Source: Prescottella defluvii
Lineage (GTDB): Bacteria > Actinomycetota > Actinomycetes > Mycobacteriales > Mycobacteriaceae
NCBI GenBank assembly: GCA_029690005.1
Contig: CP121458.1
Coordinates: 868,001 to 932,000, forward strand
Direction: 5' to 3'
Length of the DNA: 64,000 nt
Made by a program: the position numbers and the translations under genes. Positions 9,857 to 18,947 of the stretch are shown here, one piece after another; the stretch's first letter is position 1; each line of letters opens with the position of its first letter. The notes beneath the pieces were generated by a model. That model did no database searches and was not told the origin of the DNA. It saw only the letters and a program-made list of their open reading frames with translations.

Positions 9857-11011
9857 GTGGTGTCGTGGGCACCGTCGACGGTGGAACGGATCAGGGCTGT
9901 CGCCCGCACGGGCGTCACGGTCGCGGTGATCGTCGGCGCGGTGCTCACCGTCCGTCCGCTCGGCTTCCATGGACTCGGTCTCGTTCAACTGATCCTGCTT
10001 GTCGTCAACTCCGCTGTGTTGCTGATGCGTTCGATGCCCGAACGATTCATCCCGGAGCCGGCCGGGACCATCGGTGTGTGGGTCGGCGTGTTCGCGAGCG
10101 CGGCGCTGATGGCGTGCGATGCAAGCAGCGTAGCGGTCGTGTTCCCGTATTTCGTTGCCGGACAGGCTGGTTATCGCCTTCCTGTTCGACGCGCGGTCGC
10201 GGTCGCGGCGTCCGTGTCGGTGTGCTCGGCCGCTGCACTCGCGATCGCGGCGGACGTGGGACATCCAGCGATCCCGTGGTCCGTCGGCCTCTTCGCCGGC
10301 GTCCCCGTCGTCCTGGGCATCCTGAGGCGCGATCGCGTCGAGACTCTCCGCAGCACGCGGATCGCGTTGGAACAGTCCCGACGAGCGGCCGAGTCCGAGG
10401 CGCGGGAACGGGCGTTGGCCGAGCGAACCCGGATCGCCCGTGACATCCACGACGTCCTCGCGCACTCGCTCACCGGGGTGAGCATGCAGCTGCAGTTGGC
10501 GGATGCACTGATGGACCGGGACCGGATCGAAGAGGGCAGGCAGGCGGTCCGGAAGGCGGCGGGGATGGTGCGGGAGGGCCTGTCCGAGGCGCGCCGGGCG
10601 GTCACGGCGCTGCGGGAGGACAGCCTCCCGTTGGAGCAGACCATCGTGGCGATGCTCGAAACGGATCTCGCCGACGAACGGTTCGAGCTGTCCGGCTCGC
10701 CGAGACCGGTGGATACCGCCGTGTCGCAGGCCTTGGTGCGCAGCGTTCAGGAGGCACTGACGAACGCGCGCAAGCACGCGCCGGGCGCTCCGATCCGGCT
10801 GCAGCTCGTCTTCGACGACGCGGCGGTCGGCGTCGAAGTGGTCAACGGACCAGGCGCCGCGGATGTCGAGCTGTCCGCGAGCGGGAGTGGAATGGGGCTG
10901 GTCGGCATGCGCGAGCGTGCGGCACTGTTGGGCGGGACCGTCGAGGCCGGCCCGGTGACCGACGGCGACTACATCGGAGGTTGGCGCGTGCAGGTGAGGA
11001 TCCCGGGATGA
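9857..11011 (+). CDS. NarL-family sensor histidine kinase
   Basis: Membrane sensor kinase with four to five N-terminal hydrophobic helices (about residues 10-150), a coiled linker, and a HisKA_3 dimerisation domain whose phospho-accepting His lies in RTRIARDIHDVLAHSLTGVSMQL. The ATPase domain shows SVQEALTNARKHAP (N box) and GSGMGLVGMRERAALLGG (G box). There is no large extracellular sensor, as in LiaS/DesK-type kinases that respond to membrane state. I place the start at GTG 9857 with CAGGA 7 nt upstream; GTG 9830 is also possible. Its stop overlaps the regulator start (ATGA). Confidence 0.88.
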   Translation: MVSWAPSTVERIRAVARTGVTVAVIVGAVLTVRPLGFHGLGLVQLILLVVNSAVLLMRSMPERFIPEPAGTIGVWVGVFASAALMACDASSVAVVFPYFVAGQAGYRLPVRRAVAVAASVSVCSAAALAIAADVGHPAIPWSVGLFAGVPVVLGILRRDRVETLRSTRIALEQSRRAAESEARERALAERTRIARDIHDVLAHSLTGVSMQLQLADALMDRDRIEEGRQAVRKAAGMVREGLSEARRAVTALREDSLPLEQTIVAMLETDLADERFELSGSPRPVDTAVSQALVRSVQEALTNARKHAPGAPIRLQLVFDDAAVGVEVVNGPGAADVELSASGSGMGLVGMRERAALLGGTVEAGPVTDGDYIGGWRVQVRIPG

Positions 11012-11693
11012 CAGTGGAACCGGTGCGATTGGTTGTGGCCGATGACCAGGCAGCTGTCCGCGATGCGGTCGCGACGATGCTCGGCCTGGTGGACGATTTC
11101 GCAGTCTTGGCCCGCGCCGCCGATGGGGCGGAGGCGATAGAACAGGTGGACCGGCATCGACCCGACGTGGTGCTGATGGACCTGAGGATGCCCAGGGTCG
11201 ACGGCGTCGAGGCGACGCGAGTGATCACCGGACGTCACCCCGATGTCGCGGTGCTGGTGCTGACCACCTTCGACGACGAGGATTCGATCATCGACGCGCT
11301 CGGGGCGGGGCCAGGGGCTACCTGACCAAGGACGCGGGTATGGACGAGATAGCCCGCGCTGTTCGGACGGCCGCCGCCGGTCAGGTGGTGCTCGACCCCT
11401 CGGTCCAGCGGCGCCTGGTCGCTGCCGCAGCTGCCGGTCGGCAGGGTGCACCGGCTACTTCGGAACCATCGTCGCCGGAGTCGTTGCCGGCCGGACTGAC
11501 GCCACGCGAGCGTGAGGTCCTCGTCCTGATTGCCGAGGGACTCACCAACCGGGAGATCGCGGCGCGGCTGTATATCGGGGAAGCCACCGTGAAAACGCAC
11601 ATCAACAACCTCTTCGCAAAGGCACAGTTGCGGGACCGGGCGCAGGCAGTGCACTACGCCTTCCGCCACGGGCTGGTGGCACCCGCGGACTGA
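11008..11693 (+). CDS. NarL/FixJ-type response regulator (frame break)
   Basis: Partner of the upstream kinase, translationally coupled by a 4-bp ATGA overlap. The receiver has the acidic pocket VADDQAAV, the phospho-accepting Asp in VVLMDLRMPRVDG, and the conserved Lys in YLTKDAG. The C-terminal LuxR-type HTH reads LTPREREVLVLIAEGLTNREIAARLYIGEATVKTHINNL. The frame breaks at the G4 run 11307-11310; a fifth G restores ALGAGARGYLTKDAG and gives about 228 residues, the normal size. It is probably a complete transcription factor. Confidence 0.9.
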
Positions 11694-11859
11694 CCGCGCG
11701 GCCTGCGCCGCTGGGCTTGGCCACCGCCCGAATTCGCCGCGGTGGCTGACCTGAGCGACTCGCAAACACTCCCCCGCGCACGCGTTGTGGCCGGCACCCT
11801 CGTTGCGGGTGTCGGCTGCAACGATCTTCGGGCGATGCGCTGGTCGAGGACAGCGTCTT

Positions 11860-13101
11860 TCAGGCTGCGCGTGGTCCGGCGCGGCCTCGGGCGGGGATCG
11901 GCTTCCGGTGAGGATCGACCGATGCGGGTGGGGTGAACCACGGCCGTCGGTCGGCCCCGATCTGCACTTGCCAGTGTGAGTGGTGCAGGAGTCGGTGATG
12001 GTATCGGCAGAGTAGGACGAGGTTGTCGAGGTCGGTGGGGCCTCCATCGGCCCAGTGGTAGATATGGTGGCCTTCGCAGTGGGCGGGTGGTGCGCCGCAT
12101 CCGGGGAAGGCGCAGCCGTGGTCGCGGGCGACGAGGGCACGGCGCTGTTTCTTCGACACGGTGCGGGTGGTGCGCCCGAGGTGGAGCGGGATCCCGTCGT
12201 CCATCACGATCGGGGTGAGGTGGCAGTCGCACGCGAGGCGTCGGGCGGACTCGATGGTGAGTGGCCCCAGGTGAGGGGTACACGCGATGTCGGTGTCGCC
12301 GAAGAGGTCTGGATGGTTGTCGCGCTGCGTCTGCCCGTGCTCGGCGTCGGTGCGCGCGAGATCCTTGGCGTTGACGTGGAGCGAGAGGTGTGGGCGTTCG
12401 CCGCCCTCGAGGGGTGCGGCGCCGGAGTTCAGGTACTGCCGGAGGATCTCGGTGAAGGCGTCGGCGCGGCGCTGTGCGGGTGTGCGGCCACCTCTGGAAT
12501 CGTCGACCGGGTTGCGCGGCTTGGTCAAAGACGAGAGGGCGGTGAGGAGCATTTCGCCTGTCTCGGAATCGAAATCGCCCTTGACGGCAACTCGTCCGTT
12601 GAGCGTCTTGGAGGCGTGGAACTCGCTGCGGTCGGCGTCCTCGCTCGGCGGGAGGTGGTCGGATTCGAAGATCCGCTCGAGTCGCGAGATGCAGGTACGT
12701 ACTGTCATCGTGGTGGAGGTGGGTCCGGTCGCGCTGTCCAGCAGCACATCCCGACACGGACCCAGTGCATCGTCTGGCATGCCGCGTGGTGGTTGTTCGC
12801 AGAAATTGGTGATCAAGGTGGCGTGCTCGGCGGAGATCCGGCCGTCGTGGAAGGCGTCGGCGATCTCGGGTTCGCGGCGCAGCGCCTTCCCCAAGGCGAG
12901 GATCCGGGCGGCGGCCGGCACTTCCAGCAGGGTGTTTGCGGCGAGCCAGAGTTTGACGCTGCGGAAGCCGAGGGTGTCGAACGAGACTGCGCGCTCGTCG
13001 ATTTCGGCAACAGCTGCGACCCGGAGGGCTTCGAGTCGCTCGATCTCGCGAGAGATGTCGAGGGTGGCCGTCAGCAGTTCGGATTCGGGGAGTGAACGCA
13101 C
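11860..13101 (-). CDS. DUF222/HNH endonuclease, 13E12-repeat type, SOS-controlled
   Basis: Actinobacterial 13E12-type protein: an N-terminal DUF222 region (SRILxALxREPEIADAFHDGRISAEHA type) and a C-terminal HNH motif, RDHGCAFPGCGAPPAHCEGHHIYHWADGGPTDLDNLVLLC. It is a putative nuclease of unknown biological role, usually present in many copies. The open frame allows GTG 13101, but ATG 13160 is the likely real start. One extra C in the C5 run 13148-13152 would put ATG 13160 in frame and add MDPGGLNESGVAATTLRVDD, and the promoter with its embedded LexA box predicts transcription starting at that ATG. Confidence 0.88.
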   Translation of the reverse strand: MRSLPESELLTATLDISREIERLEALRVAAVAEIDERAVSFDTLGFRSVKLWLAANTLLEVPAAARILALGKALRREPEIADAFHDGRISAEHATLITNFCEQPPRGMPDDALGPCRDVLLDSATGPTSTTMTVRTCISRLERIFESDHLPPSEDADRSEFHASKTLNGRVAVKGDFDSETGEMLLTALSSLTKPRNPVDDSRGGRTPAQRRADAFTEILRQYLNSGAAPLEGGERPHLSLHVNAKDLARTDAEHGQTQRDNHPDLFGDTDIACTPHLGPLTIESARRLACDCHLTPIVMDDGIPLHLGRTTRTVSKKQRRALVARDHGCAFPGCGAPPAHCEGHHIYHWADGGPTDLDNLVLLCRYHHRLLHHSHWQVQIGADRRPWFTPPASVDPHRKPIPARGRAGPRAA

Positions 13102-13166
13102 GTCGTCGACGCGCAGCGTGGTGGCTGCGACACCTGATTCATTGAGTCCCCCGGATCCATGCAGTC

Positions 13167-13195
13167 AGCTTAGTTCGAACTGGTGTTCGAGTCAA
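13167..13195 (-). promoter_or_regulatory. promoter with perfect LexA/SOS box
   Basis: On the minus strand TTGACT (13195-13190), 17 bp, TAAGCT (13172-13167). The spacer carries TCGAACACCAGTTCGA (13190-13175), a perfect match to the mycobacterial SOS box TCGAAC-N4-GTTCGA. The ATG at 13160 lies 6 nt past the -10, so repression by LexA and a leaderless mRNA are both expected. Confidence 0.88.
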
Positions 13196-13281
13196 TGATT
13201 CTCGGGCTCCTGAAGCTTTCGATCCCGGCGCGGACCGGGAGGGGCTGGCGGTGATGTCCGGGTAAGGAAATGCCGCTGGAG

Positions 13282-13734
13282 TCAATCCAGGCCCGCGGCA
13301 GTCTGCCCGTCCAACGCGGCGGAAATCCGTCCGCCCAGGGCGGCGATGGTATCCCTGTCGCCAGGCGTCCCCGGTTCCCAGGGCAGCACCAGCCGGTCAC
13401 TGGTCTTGTCGACATACCGCGGGATCACATGCAGATGGAAATGGAACACCGTCTGCCAGGCATCGGCGCCGCAGCAGTTGAGTATGTTCACTCCGTCGGC
13501 GCCGAACTCCGTGACTGCCGCCTTCGCGATCCGTTGCGCGGCCAGGGTCACGTCCGTCAGGTCATCGGCTGGAATCTCCAACAGGTCTTTGCTGTGTCGC
13601 TTGGGAATGACCAGTATGTGACCGTCCGACGCGGGGTTGATGTCCATGAACGCGTACGTCGTGTCATCCTCTGCCACTTGGACGCTCGGGACGCTACCGG
13701 AAACGATGCCGCAGAACAGGCACTGATCGCTCAT
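13282..13734 (-). CDS. HIT family protein
   Basis: A 150-residue histidine-triad hydrolase. The triad is FHFHLHVIPR (His-x-His-x-His with hydrophobic spacers) near residue 100, and the N-terminal CLFC pair with the following AFMDINPASDGHILVIPKRH is typical of the Hint/HIT branch that cleaves AMP from nucleotide phosphoramidates or diadenosine polyphosphates. It starts at ATG 13734 (MSDQCLFCGI). No operon partner is visible; the 470 bp upstream hold the helR control region on the other strand. Confidence 0.93.
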   Translation of the reverse strand: MSDQCLFCGIVSGSVPSVQVAEDDTTYAFMDINPASDGHILVIPKRHSKDLLEIPADDLTDVTLAAQRIAKAAVTEFGADGVNILNCCGADAWQTVFHFHLHVIPRYVDKTSDRLVLPWEPGTPGDRDTIAALGGRISAALDGQTAAGLD

Positions 13735-13943
13735 GACTACCCAAGGTAGCTTGCGCCTGGAGGCGGGCGGGTGCTTCCGGTCGACATCGTGAAAGGCACT
13801 GCGGGAAGGATTGATTCGTATCGCTCTCGCGCTGGTGGCGGCGTCGTAACCAATCCCCGACTGGTTCAGGGGAACGCTGATCATGCTGCTCCCGTGTAGC
13901 TGGCGAGACTTCAGCGGTCCCGCTAGTGGTTGCTCGGCACGAA

Positions 13944-13973
13944 GCTCATCTGCACAGCGCTCATCTGCACAGC
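13944..13973. repeat. 15-bp perfect tandem duplication
   Basis: GCTCATCTGCACAGC occurs twice in a row in the non-coding stretch 13735-14211. No function is apparent. Apart from this and the RAE below, I see nothing else in that stretch. Confidence 0.6.
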
Positions 13974-14056
13974 GCCGACGCGGAGAGATGCCCGATGTGG
14001 GCGAGAAGCGGGAGGGGAAACGCACTCCTTCCCACTACTAACTTATAGCGGAGTGG

Positions 14057-14076
14057 GGGGCTTGCGGCAAGGCCCC
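14057..14076 (+). promoter_or_regulatory. rifamycin-associated element (RAE) upstream of helR
   Basis: GGGGCTTGCGGCAAGGCCCC, an imperfect inverted repeat, matches the RAE known upstream of rifamycin-inducible genes such as helR and rph in actinobacteria. It lies 135 bp before the helR start in the same orientation. A weak -10-like CAGAAT follows at 14087-14092. Confidence 0.88.
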
Positions 14077-14211
14077 GGTGATGCCGCAGAATCGCTGACC
14101 TGAGTCGAAACCCGTGGCCGTGACTGCGCTGCTGGACGTGGTCATCCGAGAGGGGCCTCCAGCATTCACGACAAGCGCCCGAATCGCGGAGCAGGGGAAA
14201 GTGAGGGCAAG

Positions 14212-16448
14212 TTGTCAGCTCGAGAATACGAGGACGAATTGCGGGCCGAACAGGAGTATGTGACGGGGCTCTACGGACGCCTCGACGCCGAGCGCGCGCG
14301 AGTGAAGGACCGGTACGGCGCGGCGTTGCGGAGCCCTGTCGACGTCACGAACGGCGGGACCATGGTGGAGCGGGACGCCGAGGTTCGCACGCTGGCCAGG
14401 GAGATGCAGCGGCTCGACGTGGCGGACCACGGGCTGTGCTTCGGCCGGTTGGACGCCGTGTCCGGTGATTGTTCCTACATCGGCCGGATCGGCATCTTCG
14501 ACGATGAGCGCGACTTCGAACCGCTGCTCCTCGACTGGCGGGCGCCGGCCGCGCGTGCGTTCTACGTGGCCACCGCGGCAAGCCCCGAGGACATGCGTCG
14601 ACGTCGGCAGTTCCACAGTCGGGGGCGTCAGGTGGTCGAGTTCACCGACGAGGTCCTCGGCCGACCCGACGGCACGGACCCGGACAGCCGGGGAGATTCG
14701 GCTCTGCTCGCCGCCGTCAACGCGCCGCGCGGCGAAGGGATGCGCGACATCGTGGCGACGATCCAGGCGGAACAGGACGAGATCATCCGACTCGAGCACT
14801 CGGGGGTGCTGGTGATCGAGGGCGGTCCTGGCACCGGGAAGACTGTCGTCGCCCTGCACCGCGTCGCGTACCTGCTGTACACGCAGCGCGAGCAGATGGA
14901 ACGCCACGGGGTGCTCGTGGTCGGTCCCAATTCGGCCTTCCTGCGGCACATCGATCGTGTTCTCCCGTCGCTCGGCGAGACGAACGTCGTGTTCACGACC
15001 ACCGGTGACCTCGTGCCGGGCCTGCACGTCACCGCGGAGGACACCTCGGACGCCGCGCGGCTGAAGGGTTCGCTCCAGATCCTGGACGTACTCGCCGCGG
15101 CGATCGCCGATCGGCAGCGGCTGCCCGAGGACCCGATTCCGATCGAATTGTCGGGTGTTGCACTGCAGATCGACAGCGAGACCGCGGCGTGGGCGCGGGA
15201 GGAAGCGCGCGCCAGCGGGCGACCGCACAACGAGGCCCGCGCGGTTTTCCGGGAGATCGTCACGTACGTGCTCACCGAGCGTGCGATCGGCCGGATCGGC
15301 AAGGGCTGGCTGTCTCGTTCGGATCGCAACGCGTGGGAGCAGATGCGGACCGAGCTGCTCGAGGAGCTCGCACAGGACGCGAACTTCACCACCGCGCTCG
15401 ACGCACTCTGGCCGATCCTGTCCCCGGATTCAACACTTGCAGAGCTCTATTCGTCTCGGGAGCGGTTGAGCGCGGCGGGCGCCGATCGGGCGCTGTGGCG
15501 CGCCGACGGCGACGCCTGGACGGTCTCGGACGTTCCGCTGCTCGACGAGCTGGTGGAACTGCTGGGCCGGGACCAGCGCGTCGACCGGGCCGCCGAGCGG
15601 GAACGGAAGGCCCGCACCGAGTACGCCGCAAACGTGCTGGACAGCCTCGTCAGCCGCGCAGACCACATGGAGGACGACGAACTCCGCCTGTTCGCCACCG
15701 ACGTGTTGGACGCCGAAGGCCTGGCCGAGCGGTTCGTCGAGCGTGATACCCGTGACCTCGCCGAACGCGCTGCAGCGGACCGGGACTGGACCTACCGGCA
15801 CGTCGTGGTCGACGAGGCGCAGGAACTGTCCGAGATGGACTGGCGTGTGCTGATGCGACGTTGCCCGAGCAAGTCGTTCACCATCGTCGGCGATCTCGCG
15901 CAGCGTCGGTCGGCGGCGGGCGCTACGTCGTGGGACGCGATGCTCGAACCGTACGTGCCCGGCCGCTGGGTCTACCGGTCGCTGTCGGTGAACTACCGCA
16001 CCCCGGCCGAGATCATGGCGGTCGCCGCGGCGCTGCTCGCCGAGTTCGCGCCCGGAGTCCAGCCACCGGATTCGGTTCGCGGGTGCGGATCCAGCCCTGG
16101 TCCAGACGCGTTACTGCTGACGAACTGCTCTCTGACATAGAAGAATTCGAACTGGACGAAGCGGGCCGCGAAGGAACCAGCGTCGTGATCGGGCCGCCGG
16201 ATGTGCCGGGCGCGGTGCCGGCCTCGGAGACGAAGGGGCTGGAGTTCGACGCCGTCCTGGTGGTGGAGCCTGAACGCATCCTCGCGGACGGCCCACGCGG
16301 TGCGGCCGAACTCTATGTCGCTCTCACCCGCGCCACCCAACGTCTCGGCGTTCTACACCGAGGGCCGCTGCCGCAGGCGCTGACCGGTCTCGCCGAACCG
16401 GCCGCGAACAGCGCCTCGCCGGAAGTAGAGTGCGGGCGGGGCGGGTAG
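14212..16448 (+). CDS. helR: HelR, RNA polymerase-associated rifamycin-protection ATPase (3' frame break)
   Basis: UvrD-like superfamily 1 ATPase of the HelD/HelR group, which binds RNA polymerase; HelR displaces rifamycins from the enzyme. An N-terminal coiled coil (residues 1-75, EDELRAEQEYVTGLYGRLDAER) would enter the secondary channel. Walker A is GGPGTGKT near residue 204, Walker B is VVVDEAQELSEMDW, then SVNYRTPAEI, and the last motif ELYVALTRATQRLGVL. One base missing near 16080 splits off the end; repaired length is about 745 residues. It starts at TTG 14212. The RAE upstream strongly supports the HelR assignment over a general UvrD helicase. Confidence 0.92.
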
Positions 16449-16467
16449 CGATCAGCGAGGGGGAGCA

Positions 16468-17106
16468 GTGTCGACGGTGAGGTCTGTGGTCATCGGTGTG
16501 GTGGCGGCCGCGAGCGTGATCGTGGTGGCAGGCTGTGGCGGTGATACCTCTGCACCGCAGTCTGATTCGCGGACGATCGCCCGTGCCGCCCCCACGCCGG
16601 CCGACGTCACCGGTCGGATGCAGGTCGGCCCGACTCCCCCACCGCCGTCCACCCTCAGACCCGTCCCCGCCGACGAGCTGTCTCCACTCGACGGGGTCGT
16701 CGCGCCGACGATCGCCGTCGACGACGTGCGGATCGAGGTCGACGCCGACACCGGAGCCGCGCGGGTCGTCTACCGGTTCAGCGGCGCCGGAGTTCCCTTC
16801 TGGAAGGTGGGTTACGTCGCAGAGGCCGTCCCGCACGGTGGCGGTCCGAGTCTCGTCGTCGCCGGGCAGGCGATCATGCAGATCGACATCATGGGTACCG
16901 CGAAGCCCGCACGGGACCTCTATTCCGCCGCAACGCCATTGGCGGGACCGGAAGACTCCGGCGTGGTCCAGCTCTTCCTGCTGCCCGACAGTCGAGAAGA
17001 ATCGAATGGAGTCGCCCAGTCCTTCGTCGGTCTCCGTGGCGGGCCGAGGCCGTTCGAGGTAATCGCCGTCGAGGATCCACCCCAGCTGGTCGTCGAGATT
17101 CACTGA
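16468..17106 (+). CDS. lipoprotein with AMIN-like domain
   Basis: A 212-residue secreted lipoprotein: the signal peptide VVIGVVAAASVIVVAGCGGD ends in a lipobox with Cys near residue 24, then a Pro/Thr-rich linker to about residue 65. The C-terminal domain (IAVDDVRIEVDADTGAARVVYRFSG, then GVVQLFLLPDSREE, ending PPQLVVEIH) resembles the AMIN-like domain of mycobacterial and rhodococcal lipoproteins of unknown role. It starts at GTG 16468 with GAGGGGGA at 16457-16464, 19 bp after helR, so it could be co-transcribed with it. Confidence 0.8.
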   Translation: MSTVRSVVIGVVAAASVIVVAGCGGDTSAPQSDSRTIARAAPTPADVTGRMQVGPTPPPPSTLRPVPADELSPLDGVVAPTIAVDDVRIEVDADTGAARVVYRFSGAGVPFWKVGYVAEAVPHGGGPSLVVAGQAIMQIDIMGTAKPARDLYSAATPLAGPEDSGVVQLFLLPDSREESNGVAQSFVGLRGGPRPFEVIAVEDPPQLVVEIH

Positions 17107-17217
17107 GGCGGTGTCTCGAGCGAGACATGCTGCGAACACTTATTTCTCGACCATCTCCGTCCTGCCCTAGGATCATCGGGGAAGAATCCGATCATCGCTC
17201 ACAGAGAGACGTGTGAC

Positions 17218-17827
17218 GTGTCAGCCAATCCCGACCCCGACGATCTACTCCTCAGCGACGACGAGCGTTTGCACGCGTTGAACGCGATCAGCGAGCACTA
17301 TGCGGCGGGGCGTTTGGATTCGAGTGAGTTCTACGATCGTTCGGGTGCGATCGCTTCGGCGCGCACACTCGACGCGATGCGCGACTCGTTCCGCGGCCTT
17401 CCCGGCGGTCTGCCACTCGACGTGATCGACGGGCACATTCGGAAGCTCGCAGAGGGCGGTGAACTCGAGTCGACCGGAGCCGGCGCCCCGTCGTGCCGCC
17501 GGCGGCTCGCAGCGACGAATCCGATCTGTCCGCGCTGCGGAAGCGCGGTGGGTTGGTCGAGTCGCTCGACGGGGTGATCGTCGGTGTCACCCTCGTGGTG
17601 TTCCTCGTTCTGCAGGTGATCGTCGACTGGGACTACGCGTGGATCGTCTGGCCCTCGTTGATCGTGACGCTCAGCATCCCCGGATGATCCTCAAGTACAG
17701 CGACGCCGACGAGGAGATCTACGAGGAACTGAAGGAGGAGGAGGCGAAGTCGCGCAAGAAGCGCCTCAGAGAGGCCGCCGAACGGATCCACGAACTCGAG
17801 GCCAAGCGCGACCCCGACAAGACCTGA
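17218..17827 (+). CDS. DUF1707 plus 2TM-domain membrane protein (two frame breaks)
   Basis: The N-terminal DUF1707 (LLLSDDERLHALNAISEHYAAGRLDSSEFYDRSGAIASARTLDAM) is followed, after repair, by two hydrophobic helices (VIVGVTLVVFLVLQVIVDW and WIVWPSLIVTLSIPG) and a charged C-terminal coiled tail (EEIYEELKEEEAKSRKKRLREAAERIHELEAK). The three pieces lie in successive frames, each shifted by one base near C4 runs at about 17487 and 17683; adding a base at both gives about 203 residues. The layout is frequent in actinobacteria; its function is unknown. It starts at GTG 17218. Confidence 0.78.
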
Positions 17828-17861
17828 TCGTCCGTGTCCCGTTCCGGCTACATTCGAGGGC

Positions 17862-18458
17862 ATGAGCGCACAACCCGTCGCCCGTCGTCGCCGTCTCGCC
17901 GTATGGATCGCAGCTGTGGTCGCGGTGCTCGCGGTGGCGGCGGGCGCGGTGCTGTGGTGGGCGCCCTCGCGGTACCTGCCGTGGGACACGGCGTCCTTCC
18001 CCGACGTCGACACCTCGACGCTGACGGCGACCCAGGCCAAGGTGATCGGCGTGCTCGAGAACGAGCACCGCGAACAGCGGCCCGGCACCTTCTACTCCGA
18101 CGGCGTCAAGGAGCCGTGGTGCGCCAACTTCGTCAGCTGGGTCATGCGTGAGGCCGGTGAACCGCTCGCGAACCCGAACTCCGGGTCGTGGCGCATCCCC
18201 GGCGTCTACACGCTGCAGGAGTACTACGAATCCAAGGACCGGTTCGAGCCGGTGGGCAACGACTACAGACCCAAGGTCGGCGACGTGGTGTTGTACGACA
18301 ACGAGTTCGGGATCGGTCAGCACACCAACTTCGTGGTCGCGGTCGACGGTGACACCGCCACGACGGTCGGTGGCAACGAGCTCGGGAAGATCCGCGTGCA
18401 CAACCTCGACTGGCAGTCGGACTCCGCGGTCGTCGGGTTCGGGCGGCTGGATTCCTGA
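17862..18458 (+). CDS. membrane-anchored CHAP-domain protein
   Basis: A 198-residue protein with one N-terminal membrane segment (LAVWIAAVVAVLAVAAGAVLWW) and an outward CHAP domain. Its catalytic Cys is in VKEPWCANFVSWVMREAG and the His in IGQHTNFVVAVDGD, so it is probably a peptidoglycan amidase or endopeptidase. It starts at ATG 17862. A -10 box TACATT at 17849-17854 lies 7 nt before the start, suggesting leaderless transcription. It converges with the membrane-protein fragment on the other strand, 23 bp away. Confidence 0.85.
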   Translation: MSAQPVARRRRLAVWIAAVVAVLAVAAGAVLWWAPSRYLPWDTASFPDVDTSTLTATQAKVIGVLENEHREQRPGTFYSDGVKEPWCANFVSWVMREAGEPLANPNSGSWRIPGVYTLQEYYESKDRFEPVGNDYRPKVGDVVLYDNEFGIGQHTNFVVAVDGDTATTVGGNELGKIRVHNLDWQSDSAVVGFGRLDS

Positions 18459-18481
18459 GCCGCTCGGGACGGACGTATCCG

Positions 18482-18913
18482 TCAGCCCTGCATGCTCAGC
18501 CGGGCGCACAGATCGCGCGGCGCGTCCACGTGCAGGCTCACGCCGGTGACCATTCGCGTCTCGTGCTCGACACCGACGGGCGCGTCGAAGTCGATGTCGA
18601 TCACGGTGCCGTCCGGGCCGGGCAGGTAGAGCCGGTCGCCGTGGATGCCGGGTGTGGTGTGCTCGAACCGGCGGGTGGGAACGGCGCGGACGATTCGACT
18701 GCGGTCCACGGAGAGCACGGTGTCGCGGCCGGATCGGAGCGTCAGCGCGTCGGACGTGACCAGGTGGGGATGGACGACGCGTCCGGCGAACCAGTTGGCC
18801 CCGGCAACGATCGAGATCACGGTGATCACGAGGAGCGTCGCGCGCAGCCAGGCCCAGGGGACGAGCAGGTGCACCGCCACCGCCTCGACCAGGCTCGCGA
18901 CGAGGAACGCCAT
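18482..18913 (-). CDS. membrane protein, N-terminal part missing
   Basis: The open frame codes for two membrane segments (AFLVASLVEAVAVHLLVPW and ATLLVITVISIVAGANWF) and a soluble C-terminal part (VTSDALTLRSGRDTVLSVDRSRIVRAVPTRR). I recognise the pattern from actinobacterial integral membrane proteins of unknown role that carry an extra N-terminal region ending in FGYTAG. That motif is present just upstream (about 18946-18920) but runs, with a frame change, straight into the MerR gene; no start codon or ribosome site exists there. ATG 18913 is only the first available start. The 5' end is lost or rearranged, in the cell or in the assembly. Confidence 0.6.
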   Translation of the reverse strand: MAFLVASLVEAVAVHLLVPWAWLRATLLVITVISIVAGANWFAGRVVHPHLVTSDALTLRSGRDTVLSVDRSRIVRAVPTRRFEHTTPGIHGDRLYLPGPDGTVIDIDFDAPVGVEHETRMVTGVSLHVDAPRDLCARLSMQG

Positions 18914-18947
18914 CGGGATCGCGAGCGTGCCCGCGGTGTACCCGAAG

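Noticed and set aside
11860-13101. HNH gene as a mobile element or homing endonuclease
   Set aside because: No flanking repeats, intron or intein features; it fits a chromosomal 13E12-type family with SOS control.
13944-13973. 15-bp tandem duplication as a regulatory iteron
   Set aside because: Only two copies, not near a gene start; likely chance slippage.
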